Below are positions 1-8,477 of a DNA stretch of 64,000 nucleotides, piece after piece. A model generated the notes under the pieces. That model worked only from the letters and a program-made list of their open reading frames with translations, did no database searches and was not told the origin of the DNA. Both the position numbers and the translations under genes were made by a program. The stretch's first letter is position 1, and each line of letters opens with the position of its first letter. The DNA comes from Streptomyces sp. NBC_01142 (GTDB taxonomy: Bacteria; Actinomycetota; Actinomycetes; Streptomycetales; Streptomycetaceae). The stretch lies in the NCBI RefSeq assembly GCF_026341125.1, contig NZ_JAPEOR010000001.1, positions 2,852,001 through 2,916,000 of the forward strand, written 5' to 3'.

Positions 1-74
1 GCCGCCAGTCCGTGGACAAGGCCCTCGCGGCCTCCCAGAAGCTGGCCGAGAAGGTCGCCAAGGAGTACCGATGA
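1..74 (+). CDS. C-terminus of an ABC transporter substrate-binding protein (partial)
   Basis: Only the last 23 codons lie in the window, read from base 3, ending with TGA at 72-74. The tail is helical and lysine/alanine rich (SVDKALAASQKLAEKVAKEY), as is usual at the C-terminus of extracellular sugar-binding lipoproteins. The stop overlaps the ATG of the first permease (ATGA). Position just ahead of two sugar permeases makes a solute-binding protein the natural assignment. That is inference from context, because no diagnostic motif is inside the window. Confidence 0.6.
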   Translation, partial: RQSVDKALAASQKLAEKVAKEYR

Positions 75-1033
75 CCACATCGATCAGCAGACCAGCACTG
101 TCGCGCCGCCCCGCCGTGATGCGGACCGGGAAGAGCGGCAGGGCACGCCAGTGGGCCACCCGTGCCCCGCTGCTGCCCGCCCTCGTCTTCCTGATCGCGG
201 TCACCCAGCTGCCGTTCGTGGCAACCCTGGTGATCTCGCTCTTCGACTGGAACTCGCTCAGCCCCGACAAGCGTCACTTCACAGGCCTGTCCAACTACGC
301 CTCCGTCGTCACCGACCCCGCGCTGCGCGACTCCGTCATCACCACGGTCGTGCTCACCACGAGCGTCGTCCTCGCCACCGTGGTCCTGGGCCTGCTCTTC
401 GCCCTGCTCCTGGACCGCACCTTCTTCGGGCGGGGCATGGTGCGCACCCTGCTCATCACCCCCTTCCTGATCGTGCCGGTCTCCGCGGCGCTGCTGTGGA
501 AGCACGCGCTCTACAACCCGGAGTACGGACTGCTGAACGGCACGCTCACCTGGCTGGGCGACCTGTTCGGCATCGAGAGCATGTCCCAGCCGGACTGGAT
601 CTCCGGGATGCCGCTGATCGCCGTCGAAGCGGCGCTGGTGTGGCAGTGGACGCCCTTCATGATGCTGATCCTGCTCGCGGGGCTGCAGAGCCGGCCCGCC
701 GAGATGATCGAGGCCGCACGACTGGACGGGGCGAGCAGCTGGCAGACCTTCCGCTATCTGACCCTGCCGCATCTGCGCCGCTACCTCGAACTCGGCGTAC
801 TGCTGGGCTCCGTGTACATCGTGCAGAACTTCGACGCGGTGTTCACCATCACCGCCGGCGGGCTCGGCACGGCCAACCTTCCCTACACGATCTACGAGAC
901 CTTCTACCGAGCCCACGAGTACGGGCTGGCGTCCGCCGCGGGAGTCGTCGTGGTGATCGGCACCATGGTCATCGCCACCTTCGCTCTCCGGGTGGTCTCC
1001 TCCCTCTTCCGTGAGGAGGCGAACCGCGCATGA
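71..1033 (+). CDS. Sugar/polyol ABC transporter permease (MalF-type)
   Basis: Inner-membrane permease of a carbohydrate uptake ABC transporter, 320 residues with about six membrane segments after a basic cytoplasmic N-terminus. The EAA loop that contacts the ATPase is visible near residues 215-235 (EAARLDGASSWQTFRYLTLP). The ATG overlaps the stop of the upstream binding protein, and the gene overlaps the second permease by 4 bp, so the genes are probably translationally coupled. No ATPase gene is in the operon. Streptomyces often serve several such importers with one shared MsiK-type ATPase encoded elsewhere (established knowledge). The downstream dehydrogenase and kinase suggest a sugar alcohol substrate (inference). 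Confidence 0.9.
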   Translation: MTTSISRPALSRRPAVMRTGKSGRARQWATRAPLLPALVFLIAVTQLPFVATLVISLFDWNSLSPDKRHFTGLSNYASVVTDPALRDSVITTVVLTTSVVLATVVLGLLFALLLDRTFFGRGMVRTLLITPFLIVPVSAALLWKHALYNPEYGLLNGTLTWLGDLFGIESMSQPDWISGMPLIAVEAALVWQWTPFMMLILLAGLQSRPAEMIEAARLDGASSWQTFRYLTLPHLRRYLELGVLLGSVYIVQNFDAVFTITAGGLGTANLPYTIYETFYRAHEYGLASAAGVVVVIGTMVIATFALRVVSSLFREEANRA

Positions 1034-1935
1034 GCGCTTCCACCGCACCTTCCACACCGTCCCCCGTCGCAGCGACCGGTCGGACGCCCCAACTGCCGCC
1101 CGCCGCACGCAGGGCCGCACGGCGCTCGGCCGCCCTGGGAGTCATCGCCTGGATCGTCGGGCTCGGCTTCTGTCTGCCCGCCCTGTGGATGGTGCTGACC
1201 TCTTTGCACTCGGAGGCGGACGCGGCCACCAACCCGCCCTCGTTCGCCGCGTCGCTGACGCTGGACGGTTACCGCCAGTTCTTCGGCGGCGGAGGCGGGC
1301 CGACCCCCTGGCCGCCCCTGGTCAACTCCCTGTCCGCATCACTGTTCTCCACCGCCTTGGTGCTCGTCCTCGCGCTCCCGGCCGCGTACGCGCTCTCCAT
1401 CCGGCGGGTCCGCAAGTGGACCGACGTGATGTTCTTCTTCCTCTCCACCAAGATGCTGCCGGTCGTCGCGGGCCTGCTGCCCGTCTATCTGTTCGCGAAG
1501 AACGCCGGGATGCTCGACAACATCTGGCTGCTCGTCCTCCTCTACACCTCGATGAACCTGCCGATCGCGGTGTGGATGATGCAGTCCTTCCTCGCGGACG
1601 TGCCGGTCTCCATCATCGAAGCAGCCCAGGTGGACGGCGCCAGGCTGCCCACCGTCCTGACCCGGGTCGTCGCGCCGGTAGCCGGCCCCGGGATCGCGGC
1701 CACCGCGCTGATCTGCTTCATCTTCAGCTGGAACGAGCTGCTCTTCGCCCGGGTGCTCACCGGCGTGGTCGCCCAGACCGCACCCGTCTACCTGACCGGA
1801 TTCGTCACCAGCCAGGGGCTGTTCCTCGCCCAGCTGTGTGCCGCGTCCGTCGTCGTGTCCCTGCCGGTGCTCGTCGCCGGCTACGCCGCCCAGGACAAGC
1901 TTGTCCAGGGCCTCTCCCTTGGAGCTGTGAAATGA
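1030..1935 (+). CDS. Sugar/polyol ABC transporter permease (MalG-type)
   Basis: Second permease of the importer, 301 residues, with an alanine/proline-rich cytoplasmic start and about six membrane segments. The EAA loop lies around residues 197-212 (EAAQVDGARLPTVLTR). It overlaps the upstream permease by ATGA at 1030-1033 and the downstream dehydrogenase by ATGA at 1932-1935, so all the genes read as one tightly coupled operon. It would form the heterodimeric membrane channel with its neighbour. The substrate cannot be read from the sequence. Confidence 0.9.
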   Translation: MSASTAPSTPSPVAATGRTPQLPPAARRAARRSAALGVIAWIVGLGFCLPALWMVLTSLHSEADAATNPPSFAASLTLDGYRQFFGGGGGPTPWPPLVNSLSASLFSTALVLVLALPAAYALSIRRVRKWTDVMFFFLSTKMLPVVAGLLPVYLFAKNAGMLDNIWLLVLLYTSMNLPIAVWMMQSFLADVPVSIIEAAQVDGARLPTVLTRVVAPVAGPGIAATALICFIFSWNELLFARVLTGVVAQTAPVYLTGFVTSQGLFLAQLCAASVVVSLPVLVAGYAAQDKLVQGLSLGAVK

Positions 1936-2921
1936 GGGCAGCGATCGTCGAAGCCCCCGGCAAGGTCTCCGTCACGACGGTCCCCGACCCCAGCCCGGGA
2001 CCCAGGGATGTCGTGGTCTCCGTGGCCTCGTGCGGGCTGTGCGGCACCGATCTGCACATCTTGCAGGGCGAGTTCGCGCCCACCCTGCCGATCGTGCCCG
2101 GCCACGAGTTCGCCGGTGAGATCGTCGGCATCGGCAGCGACGTCACCGAACTGGCCGTCGGAGACAAGGTCGCCGTCGACCCGTCCCTGCACTGCCACGA
2201 ATGCCGCTACTGCCGGTCCGGCCGCGGCAACCTCTGCGACCGCTGGGCCGCCATCGGCGTCACCGTGCCCGGCGGCGCGGCCGAGTTCGCCCTCGCGCCG
2301 GTCGCCAACTGCGTACGCCTGCCCGACCACATCGACGTCAAGGACGCGGCACTGATCGAGCCGCTGTCCTGCGCGGTCCGCGGCTACGACGTACTGAGCG
2401 GCACCCTCGGCGCCGAGGTGCTGATCTACGGCTCCGGAACCATGGGCCTGATGATGCTGGAACTCGCCAAGCGCACCGGGGCGGCCGGAGTCGACGTCCT
2501 CGACATCAATCCGGACCGGCTCGCCACCGCCGGACTGCTCGGCTGCTCCCGCTCGGCCGCCTCGGCAGAGGAACTGGACCGGCCGGGCGGCTGGGACGTC
2601 GTCATCGACGCGACCGGCAACGCCGCGGCCATCCAGGACGGCCTCGGCCGGGTCGCCAAGGGAGGCACCTTCCTGCAGTTCGGGGTCGCCGACTATGCGA
2701 CGACAGCGGTCATCGAGCCGTACCGCATCTACAACCAGGAGATCACCATCACCGGCTCCATGGCGGTGCTGCACAGCTATGAGCGGGCCGCCGCGCTCTT
2801 CGCCTCCGGAGTGCTCGATCCGTCCGTCTTCATCAGCGACCGGCTGCCACTGGAGCAGTACGCGCAGGCAATCGACCAGTTCACGGCGGGCCGGGGCCGC
2901 AAGATCGTGGTGGAGCCGTGA
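1932..2921 (+). CDS. Zinc-dependent sugar alcohol dehydrogenase (MDR family)
   Basis: Medium-chain zinc alcohol dehydrogenase, 329 residues, expected to oxidise a polyol or sugar with NAD(P). The catalytic zinc site shows as CGLCGTDLH near residues 35-43, followed by PGHEFAGE. The structural zinc lobe is present as four cysteines in CHECRYCRSGRGNLC. The Rossmann motif appears as YGSGTMGLMMLELAK. The ATG overlaps the permease stop, and the gene overlaps the kinase by GTGA at 2918-2921. Together with an importer and a PfkB kinase, the likely route is polyol uptake, oxidation to a ketose, then phosphorylation. Sorbitol, mannitol, xylitol or ribitol are all possible. Confidence 0.85.
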   Translation: MRAAIVEAPGKVSVTTVPDPSPGPRDVVVSVASCGLCGTDLHILQGEFAPTLPIVPGHEFAGEIVGIGSDVTELAVGDKVAVDPSLHCHECRYCRSGRGNLCDRWAAIGVTVPGGAAEFALAPVANCVRLPDHIDVKDAALIEPLSCAVRGYDVLSGTLGAEVLIYGSGTMGLMMLELAKRTGAAGVDVLDINPDRLATAGLLGCSRSAASAEELDRPGGWDVVIDATGNAAAIQDGLGRVAKGGTFLQFGVADYATTAVIEPYRIYNQEITITGSMAVLHSYERAAALFASGVLDPSVFISDRLPLEQYAQAIDQFTAGRGRKIVVEP

Positions 2922-3832
2922 CGGGCGTCCCCGACGCCGTACTCGTCCTGGGCGAGGCGCTCATCGACCTCGTCCCCGTGGCCGGCGAGCCGGACGTCCG
3001 GTGCGCCCAGCCCGGCGGCGCGCCGGCCAATGTGGCGGTCGGCCTGGCCCGGCTCGGCCGGCAGGCAGTGTTCGCCGGGGCTCTCGGCGGCGACGGGTTC
3101 GCGCGGACCATCGAGCGTCGGCTGACGGACGCCGGCGTCGACCTGTCCCTGTGCGCGCGCTCCGCCCTCCCCACGGCGCTGGCGGTCGCCGATCCGGGAG
3201 AGACGGGGACGGGCTACCACTTCCATGTCCAGGACACGGCGACCTTCCAACTACCGGACCACAGCGCGGACATCGCGCACTTCGGTGCGGTGTACGTGGG
3301 GGGCCTGGCCGGCGTCGTGGATCCCGCGGCGCAGACCGTCGCGTCGACCGCAGGGGCAGCCGCGCGCCGTTCCCTCCTGGTGGTGGACCCCAATGTGCGC
3401 GAGGACCGCACGGTCGCCCCGGGCCGTGGCCCGGCGCTGCTGCGCGAGCTGTGCGACCTCGCGCATGTCGTCAAGGCCAGTGACGAGGACCTGGCGCGGC
3501 TGTGGCCGGACACCGCCCCGGACGACAGCTGCCGCAGGCTGGCCGGCGAGGGACGGCTGGTGGTGCTGACCCGCGGCGCGCAGGGTGCGGCCGCGTACCC
3601 TCCGGACGGCCCGCCCGTGTCCGTACCGGCGGTACCGGTCGAGGTGGTCAACACGATCGGTGCCGGGGACGCGTTCATGGCGGGAGTCCTCGCCTGGCTC
3701 GGCACGGTGGGCGGGTGGGAGCGCGCGCTGTCCCCGGAGCGTGCCGAGGCCATGCTGGAGTACGCCTCGCGGGTCGCCGCGTCCGTGGTCACGCAGACCG
3801 GCACGGAGCCGTCGGCGCCTGCGCATCTCTGA
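2918..3832 (+). CDS. PfkB-family carbohydrate kinase (fructokinase-like)
   Basis: ATP-dependent sugar kinase of the ribokinase/PfkB family, 304 residues with a GTG start overlapping the dehydrogenase stop. The N-terminal substrate motif reads GEALIDLVP and PGGAPANVAVGLARLG. The C-terminal family signature with the catalytic aspartate and anion hole is NTIGAGDAFMAGVLAWL. It is the last gene of the polyol operon and would phosphorylate the ketose made by the dehydrogenase, so fructose or xylulose is the likely substrate (inference). A strong hairpin terminator begins three bases after the stop. Confidence 0.85.
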   Translation: MTGVPDAVLVLGEALIDLVPVAGEPDVRCAQPGGAPANVAVGLARLGRQAVFAGALGGDGFARTIERRLTDAGVDLSLCARSALPTALAVADPGETGTGYHFHVQDTATFQLPDHSADIAHFGAVYVGGLAGVVDPAAQTVASTAGAAARRSLLVVDPNVREDRTVAPGRGPALLRELCDLAHVVKASDEDLARLWPDTAPDDSCRRLAGEGRLVVLTRGAQGAAAYPPDGPPVSVPAVPVEVVNTIGAGDAFMAGVLAWLGTVGGWERALSPERAEAMLEYASRVAASVVTQTGTEPSAPAHL

Positions 3833-3834
3833 CC

Positions 3835-3873
3835 GCGCCCGCCCCGCCGGATCCGATCCTGCGGGGCGGGCGC
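3835..3873. terminator. Bidirectional intrinsic terminator
   Basis: A perfect 13-bp inverted repeat, GCGCCCGCCCCGC and GCGGGGCGGGCGC, encloses a 13-nt loop. It lies directly after the kinase stop and before the convergent hydrolase gene, so it can end both transcripts. Confidence 0.8.
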
Positions 3874-3929
3874 GGCCCCGGTCCCGGTCCCGGTCCCGTC
3901 GATGCTTCCGTGGGTGGGGTTGGCCGCGT

Positions 3930-4529
3930 TCAGGCCGTGGCTACGACTGCGGCGACGACCTCCTTGGTCGTCACCACCGTCGCGAAGCCTCCGCCGTGCA
4001 GTGACACTGCCGATGCCTGCGCCAGCTCGTCCGCGGACCGCCGCCAGCCGAACGGCCCCTCGAGATCGAATGTGTACGTCGCGTCCAGCGCGAAGAGCAC
4101 CTCGTACCCGAGGTTTCCACCCATCCGTGCCGTCGTCTCCGCACACATATTGGTCTGGATCCCGGCCACCACGAACTGCGCGATGCCCTCGGCCTTGAAC
4201 CACGCGTGCAGGTCCGGCGTTCCGTAGAAGGCCGAGTTCACGGTCTTCGTCACGAACAGCTCCGCCGCGGCCCCCTTACCCCGTCGCTGCTCGACGTACT
4301 CCTTGAAGCCGTTCCCCTCGTGCCCCTCTCGCAGCGGCGAGTCCGGCTTCGACGAGTCGTGCCGGACGAAGACGACCGGCCGCCCCGTTGCCTGCCAAGC
4401 GTCGATGAGCGAGGCGATGTTCTCGTCCGCCTCCGGATTGTTCCGCCGACCCCAGAAGTCCGGCTCATCGAAGCCCTTCTGTACGTCCACCACGACCAGT
4501 GCTGCGTTCTCTGCGATCTCCATACCCAC
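3930..4529 (-). CDS. Isochorismatase-family cysteine hydrolase
   Basis: Cytoplasmic hydrolase of the isochorismatase/nicotinamidase superfamily, 199 residues. The catalytic triad is visible: Asp in LVVVDVQKGF near residue 15, Lys in VTKTVNSAF, and the nucleophile Cys in QTNMCAETTARMGGNLGY. The family hydrolyses amides or vinyl ethers, and the exact substrate is unknown here. The start could be the third codon (ATG) rather than the first. It is divergent from the GlxA-type regulator with a 68-bp gap that must hold both promoters, so the regulator may control it. Confidence 0.85.
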   Translation of the reverse strand: MGMEIAENAALVVVDVQKGFDEPDFWGRRNNPEADENIASLIDAWQATGRPVVFVRHDSSKPDSPLREGHEGNGFKEYVEQRRGKGAAAELFVTKTVNSAFYGTPDLHAWFKAEGIAQFVVAGIQTNMCAETTARMGGNLGYEVLFALDATYTFDLEGPFGWRRSADELAQASAVSLHGGGFATVVTTKEVVAAVVATA

Positions 4530-4597
4530 GATGCTGCCGACCCGGTCGGCCTGGCCCCAGAGGGGCGCAAGTCAGCGATCGATGGTTTACTGCCACT

Positions 4598-5608
4598 GTG
4601 GCCGCCGACCCCGCCCCGTACCGTGTCGCCCTGGTCAGCTTCCCGGGTGTCCGAGCCTTCGACGTCTCCGTCGTCACCGAGGTCTGGGGCACGGATCGCA
4701 CCGACCGCAGCGTCCCGGCCTTCGACCTGCGCCGCGTCGCCGCCGACAGCACGCCCGTCCCCATGCGCGGGGGGCTCAGCCTCACCCCCGACCGCACCCT
4801 CGCCTGGCTGGCCCGTGCCGACCTGATCCTGGTGCCCGGCCTGGACGACCATCTCACCCGTGCACCGGAACCGGTACTCGAAGCCCTGCGCCGCGCACAC
4901 GTCCGCGGCACCACGGTCGCGGCCCTGTGCGGCGGTGCCTTCACACTCGCGCAGGCCGGCCTCCTGGACGGCCGCCGCGCGGTCACACACTGGAACCTCG
5001 TCGATCTGCTCCGCGCCCAGCACCCCCGCGTCACCGTCGAACCCGACGCCCTCTTCATCGAGGACGGCAACATCTGGACCGCCGCCGGTACGGCCGCCGG
5101 CATCGACCTGTGCCTGCACCTGGTCCGCACGGTCCACGGTGCCGAGGTGGCCGCGACCATCGCCCGCTCGATGGTCACCGCCCCCTTCCGCACCGGAACC
5201 CAGGCTCAGTTCATCGAGCACCCCACCCCCCGCACCGACCGCGACGCCGACGCTCTCGCGTCCGTGCGCGCATACGCGCTCCATCACCTCCACGAACCGC
5301 TGGCCGTCGCTGACCTCGCCGCCCACGCGGGCATGTCGGCACGTTCCTTCGCCCGCCACTTCGCCGCGGCCACCGGCATCACGCCCCTGCGCTGGGTCCT
5401 GGACCAGCGCATCGCCGCCGCCCAGAAGCTCCTCGAACACACCGACCTGCCCATGCCCGAGGTCGCCCGCCGTACGGGCTTCGGCAGCGAGATCACGATG
5501 CGCCAGCACTTCGCCTCGCGCCTCGCCACCAGCCCGCGCGCCTACCGCGCCTCCTTCGCCGCCCAGGCGTCCGGATCCTCCGAGCCGGGCCTGACCGGGA
5601 ACCGCTGA
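4598..5608 (+). CDS. GlxA-family transcriptional regulator (DJ-1/PfpI domain plus AraC HTH)
   Basis: Two-domain regulator of 336 residues. The N-terminal half is a class I glutamine amidotransferase-like DJ-1/PfpI domain with the nucleophile-elbow cysteine in VAALCGGAFTLA, and the C-terminal 100 residues form a paired AraC helix-turn-helix (ADLAAHAGMSARSFARHF and a second helix pair around PEVARRTGFGSE). The GTG at 4598 is preferred because longer in-frame starts would run into the divergent hydrolase gene. It probably controls the neighbouring isochorismatase-like gene, but the ligand is unknown. Confidence 0.85.
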   Translation: MAADPAPYRVALVSFPGVRAFDVSVVTEVWGTDRTDRSVPAFDLRRVAADSTPVPMRGGLSLTPDRTLAWLARADLILVPGLDDHLTRAPEPVLEALRRAHVRGTTVAALCGGAFTLAQAGLLDGRRAVTHWNLVDLLRAQHPRVTVEPDALFIEDGNIWTAAGTAAGIDLCLHLVRTVHGAEVAATIARSMVTAPFRTGTQAQFIEHPTPRTDRDADALASVRAYALHHLHEPLAVADLAAHAGMSARSFARHFAAATGITPLRWVLDQRIAAAQKLLEHTDLPMPEVARRTGFGSEITMRQHFASRLATSPRAYRASFAAQASGSSEPGLTGNR

Positions 5609-5656
5609 CCCAGGCGATTTGACCTTCAAGCTGGATGAACGTCGAGAATCGCGGTC

Positions 5657-6679
5657 ATGGACGGCACCACGGAACTGTTGAGCATCAGCGCCTTCGCACG
5701 GCGCGTCGGTCTTGCCCCGAGCGCCCTGCGTTTCTATGACGACTGCCACGTCCTGCCACCTGCACACGTCGACGGGGTAACCGGTTACCGCTACTACAGC
5801 CCTGGCCAGGAACCTCGGGCACGGCTGGTGCGAAGTTCCGGGGAAGAGGCCCGCGCTGTACTGGAGCGGCACCGGAGCAGAGTGCGGAATCAGACCCGGG
5901 CGGCGGATGCCACGATCGCGGCGGTTCTGCGCTCCCTCTCCGAGGCTGGATCTCCGGCCTGGGTTCGAGTCGGCGGTGTCGAGCTGGCCAGTGCGGCCCG
6001 TCAGGTCGCGCTGGCCGTCGGCCACGACGAGCAACACCCGGAACTCGGGTGTGTCCTCGTCGAGATCGACGATGCCGAGATCCGGCTGGTGGCCACCGAT
6101 CGCTACCGCTTCTCGATGCGCATCCTGCAACCGGCAGCGATGGATGGGCCTTCCTGCCGATTCCTGATGGACGCGGCTGCCCTGATCGAGATCGGGGCGT
6201 GGGCTGCGCGTTCTGCCGAGGTGACCATCGAGATCGGACCGGACGGAGCCAGAGCGCGCAATGCGTCCGCATCTCGCATCCTCCCGGTGGTCGACGGCCA
6301 GTTCCCTGCCTACCGCGACATGCTCTGCGCCCTTGCTCGCCCTCAATGCCGTGTGATCGTGGACCGGTCGGCGCTGCTCGCCGCCGTCTACAGCTGCGGT
6401 GACACGCCCGGGATCGCACTGAGGCTCGTCGAAGACGAAGTCGTCGTTTCGCTGCCTGATCACTCCCGTGCCACTGCTCTGTCGGCCGTCCGCCAGGAGG
6501 ACCTGCCACTGACGATCGGGTTCGACCCGGCCGTCCTGGCACCGGCCTTGGAAGCCGGCGTCGGCCCCGACGTCCTGCTGGAGATCTCCACCGTGACCCA
6601 ACCGGTCGTCGTGCGTTCCGCGGACCAAGGCAGCTTCACCACCTTGGTCATGCCGATCAGTCTCGGCACCCGCATCTGA
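5657..6679 (+). CDS. MerR-type HTH fused to a DNA polymerase III beta-clamp fold
   Basis: A 340-residue protein with two parts. Residues about 5-50 are a MerR-like winged helix (ISAFARRVGLAPSALRFYDD, then GVTGYRYY). After a short helical linker, residues about 100-340 resemble the second and third domains of the DnaN sliding clamp: VELASAARQVALAV, then VATDRYRFSMR, then PVVDGQFPAYRDML, and the C-terminal FDPAVLAPAL, PVVVRSADQG and LVMPISL. A complete clamp protomer has three domains of this kind and only two are seen. The gene stands alone between a regulator and a TPR gene. Function is unknown. It could be a DNA-binding regulator using a clamp fold for oligomerisation or as a ligand pocket. 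Confidence 0.75.
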   Translation: MDGTTELLSISAFARRVGLAPSALRFYDDCHVLPPAHVDGVTGYRYYSPGQEPRARLVRSSGEEARAVLERHRSRVRNQTRAADATIAAVLRSLSEAGSPAWVRVGGVELASAARQVALAVGHDEQHPELGCVLVEIDDAEIRLVATDRYRFSMRILQPAAMDGPSCRFLMDAAALIEIGAWAARSAEVTIEIGPDGARARNASASRILPVVDGQFPAYRDMLCALARPQCRVIVDRSALLAAVYSCGDTPGIALRLVEDEVVVSLPDHSRATALSAVRQEDLPLTIGFDPAVLAPALEAGVGPDVLLEISTVTQPVVVRSADQGSFTTLVMPISLGTRI

Positions 6680-6685
6680 CGTCCC

Positions 6686-6721
6686 GCCACACCTCAGGCA
6701 CCTGCCACACCTCAGACACCT
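6686..6721. repeat. 18-bp tandem direct repeat, two copies
   Basis: Two adjacent copies of GCCACACCTCAGGCACCT, differing at one base, fill most of the 60-bp gap between the clamp-fold gene and the TPR gene. It could be an operator or a simple duplication. Confidence 0.6.
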
Positions 6722-6739
6722 GTCCCCCGAGGAGCCGAG

Positions 6740-7390
6740 ATGGACCCCGAAAACGTCGTCGTGCAGCTGTGCACGAAGGGCATGCAAGCCGAAGGCGAAG
6801 GCAGGGAGGCCGACGCGCGCGACCTGTTCCTGCAGGCATGGGAAGCCGCCGAGAACGACTACGAGGCCTGCATAGCCGCGCACTACCTCGCCCGGCACCA
6901 ACCGACCCCGCAGGAGACGTTGCGCTGGAACCAGGAATGCCTGACCCGTGCCGACCGGGTCGGCGACGACCGCGTCCGCGGCTTCTACGCCTCACTCCAC
7001 GGCACCATGGGCCGCGCCCTCTTGGACCTCGGGCAGACCGACCAGGCCCGTAAGCACTTCGAGTCGGCGGCCGAGCACCTGGCCGACGTTCCGGCAGGCC
7101 AGTACGGAGAATGGCTCCGTCTCCGCATCGCCAGAGGACTGCGCGTCACGGCTCGAGCGGAGGGGACAGGGAATGAAGACCCCATTCGTGTACTCCTGCT
7201 ACGGCTCTGCGAACGCGCCGATCTCGAATCGCTGAGTCTGCTTCTTCCCGCCTGCATGGGCAGCACCGGCAAGCCCGAGGACGAGGAGCGCATCACCACC
7301 GTCCTGCGCATGCTCCACGCCGAGAACCGCCTCCCCGAGCCGGAGCAAACCGCCCTCAGCCACGCGATCACGCTCCGGTCCGCCGTTTAG
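6740..7390 (+). CDS. Tetratricopeptide-repeat-like protein
   Basis: A 216-residue soluble protein with no signal peptide. The sequence is helical with TPR-like spacing, for example GRALLDLGQTDQARKHFESA near residues 95-115, and an earlier pair around AEGEGREADARDLFLQAWEAA. A good ribosome site (CGAGGAG) lies just upstream of the ATG. Such proteins mediate protein contacts, and no enzymatic motif is present. It sits in a small accessory block with the clamp-fold protein and the BtrH-like protein, so a joint role is possible but unproven. Confidence 0.6.
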   Translation: MDPENVVVQLCTKGMQAEGEGREADARDLFLQAWEAAENDYEACIAAHYLARHQPTPQETLRWNQECLTRADRVGDDRVRGFYASLHGTMGRALLDLGQTDQARKHFESAAEHLADVPAGQYGEWLRLRIARGLRVTARAEGTGNEDPIRVLLLRLCERADLESLSLLLPACMGSTGKPEDEERITTVLRMLHAENRLPEPEQTALSHAITLRSAV

Positions 7391-7401
7391 TACTTCCGTC
7401 T

Positions 7402-7428
7402 GGGCCTTGTCCGGCGGATCATGCCTGG
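7402..7428 (-). mobile_element. IS5-family terminal remnant (solo end)
   Basis: The sequence GTCCGGCGGATCATGCC matches, with one or two changes, the terminus of the degenerate IS fragment at 8478-8690, in the same orientation. No transposase coding sequence is attached here. It looks like a decayed insertion-sequence end just upstream of the BtrH-like gene. Confidence 0.45.
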
Positions 7429-7483
7429 GGCGTGATGGTCCGGCACGCCCATCGGCGGTGTTGTCGTCCGGTGAGGGAGGAGA

Positions 7484-8476
7484 ATGAGCGGCATGACCAT
7501 GGTGAAGGACATCGAAGTCCGCGGTATGCAGCACTGCGAGACGACGGCGCTGGGGGTGCTGCTGCGCCATGAGGGACTCGACTTGTCCGAGCCCATGCTG
7601 TTCGGGCTTGGCTCCGGGCTGTCCTTCATCTACTGGGACAGCAAAGGCATGGGCTTTCCCTTCCTGGGAGGCCGGGTCAAGCCGTTCGAGCTCACCAGGA
7701 ACCTGGCCGCAGTACTCGGGCTTCAGCTGCTGGTCGGGGAGACCACCTCCCCACGCAAGGCATGGCAGAACGTGGCGGCATCCATCGACACCGGTCGCCC
7801 GGTCGGCCTTCAGCTCGACAGCTACCACCTGGACTACTTCAGCACCAAGGTGCACTTCGGCGGGCACGTCGTGGCCATGTACGGCTACGACGAACAGGAC
7901 GCCTACCTGGTGGACACCGACCCGCAGGGCGGAGCCGTCTCGACCAGCCTCGCCGGCCTGGCCAGGGCCAGAGCCGAGCGCGGCCCCATGACCGCCAAGC
8001 ACCGCTCCTTCACCATCACAGCGCCCAGCAACCTGACGTCACCGCAGGACCGGATCATCCCCGCGATCAAGACCTGCGCCGACGCCTTCCTGAACCCGCC
8101 CATCGCGAACCTGGGCCACCGGGGCATCGAGAAGACCGCGAAGCAAGTGCCGAAGTGGCTGCAGCGCAGCGACAATCCGCGGGAGGACCTGCCACGGGCC
8201 GCCGTCCTCATGGAGAGGGCAGGCACCGGCGGCGCCCTGTTCCGCAATCTCTACCGGGACTTCCTCGCCGAGTGTGCCCAGTTGATCGACAGCAGCCACC
8301 TGCGCACTGGCCACAGCCTGTATACCGAGGCCGCCACCCTCTGGACACAGGTGGCCGCACTCATCGGGACAGCAGGCGAATCCGGCGACGCGAAGAACCT
8401 CATACAGGCCGGCTCCATCCTCCACGAGCTCTCGCGCATCGAACGCGATGCGATGCAGGCACTCAGCATGCTCTAG
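7484..8476 (+). CDS. BtrH N-terminal domain / DUF4872-type protein
   Basis: A 330-residue protein whose N-terminal half resembles the BtrH N-terminal domain, a papain-like fold named from the butirosin acyl-transfer enzyme. Visible features are the early MQHCETTALGVLLRHEG (candidate catalytic Cys) and the later HFGGHVVAMYGYDE and AYLVDTDPQGG (candidate His and Asp/Asn). The C-terminal half is helical, as in DUF4872 proteins. AGGGAGGAG precedes the ATG at 7484, and ATG 7496 is an alternative start. Family members are found in natural-product and peptide-processing contexts. The substrate here is unknown. IS5-type remnants lie on both sides. Confidence 0.65.
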   Translation: MSGMTMVKDIEVRGMQHCETTALGVLLRHEGLDLSEPMLFGLGSGLSFIYWDSKGMGFPFLGGRVKPFELTRNLAAVLGLQLLVGETTSPRKAWQNVAASIDTGRPVGLQLDSYHLDYFSTKVHFGGHVVAMYGYDEQDAYLVDTDPQGGAVSTSLAGLARARAERGPMTAKHRSFTITAPSNLTSPQDRIIPAIKTCADAFLNPPIANLGHRGIEKTAKQVPKWLQRSDNPREDLPRAAVLMERAGTGGALFRNLYRDFLAECAQLIDSSHLRTGHSLYTEAATLWTQVAALIGTAGESGDAKNLIQAGSILHELSRIERDAMQALSML

Positions 8477-8477
8477 G

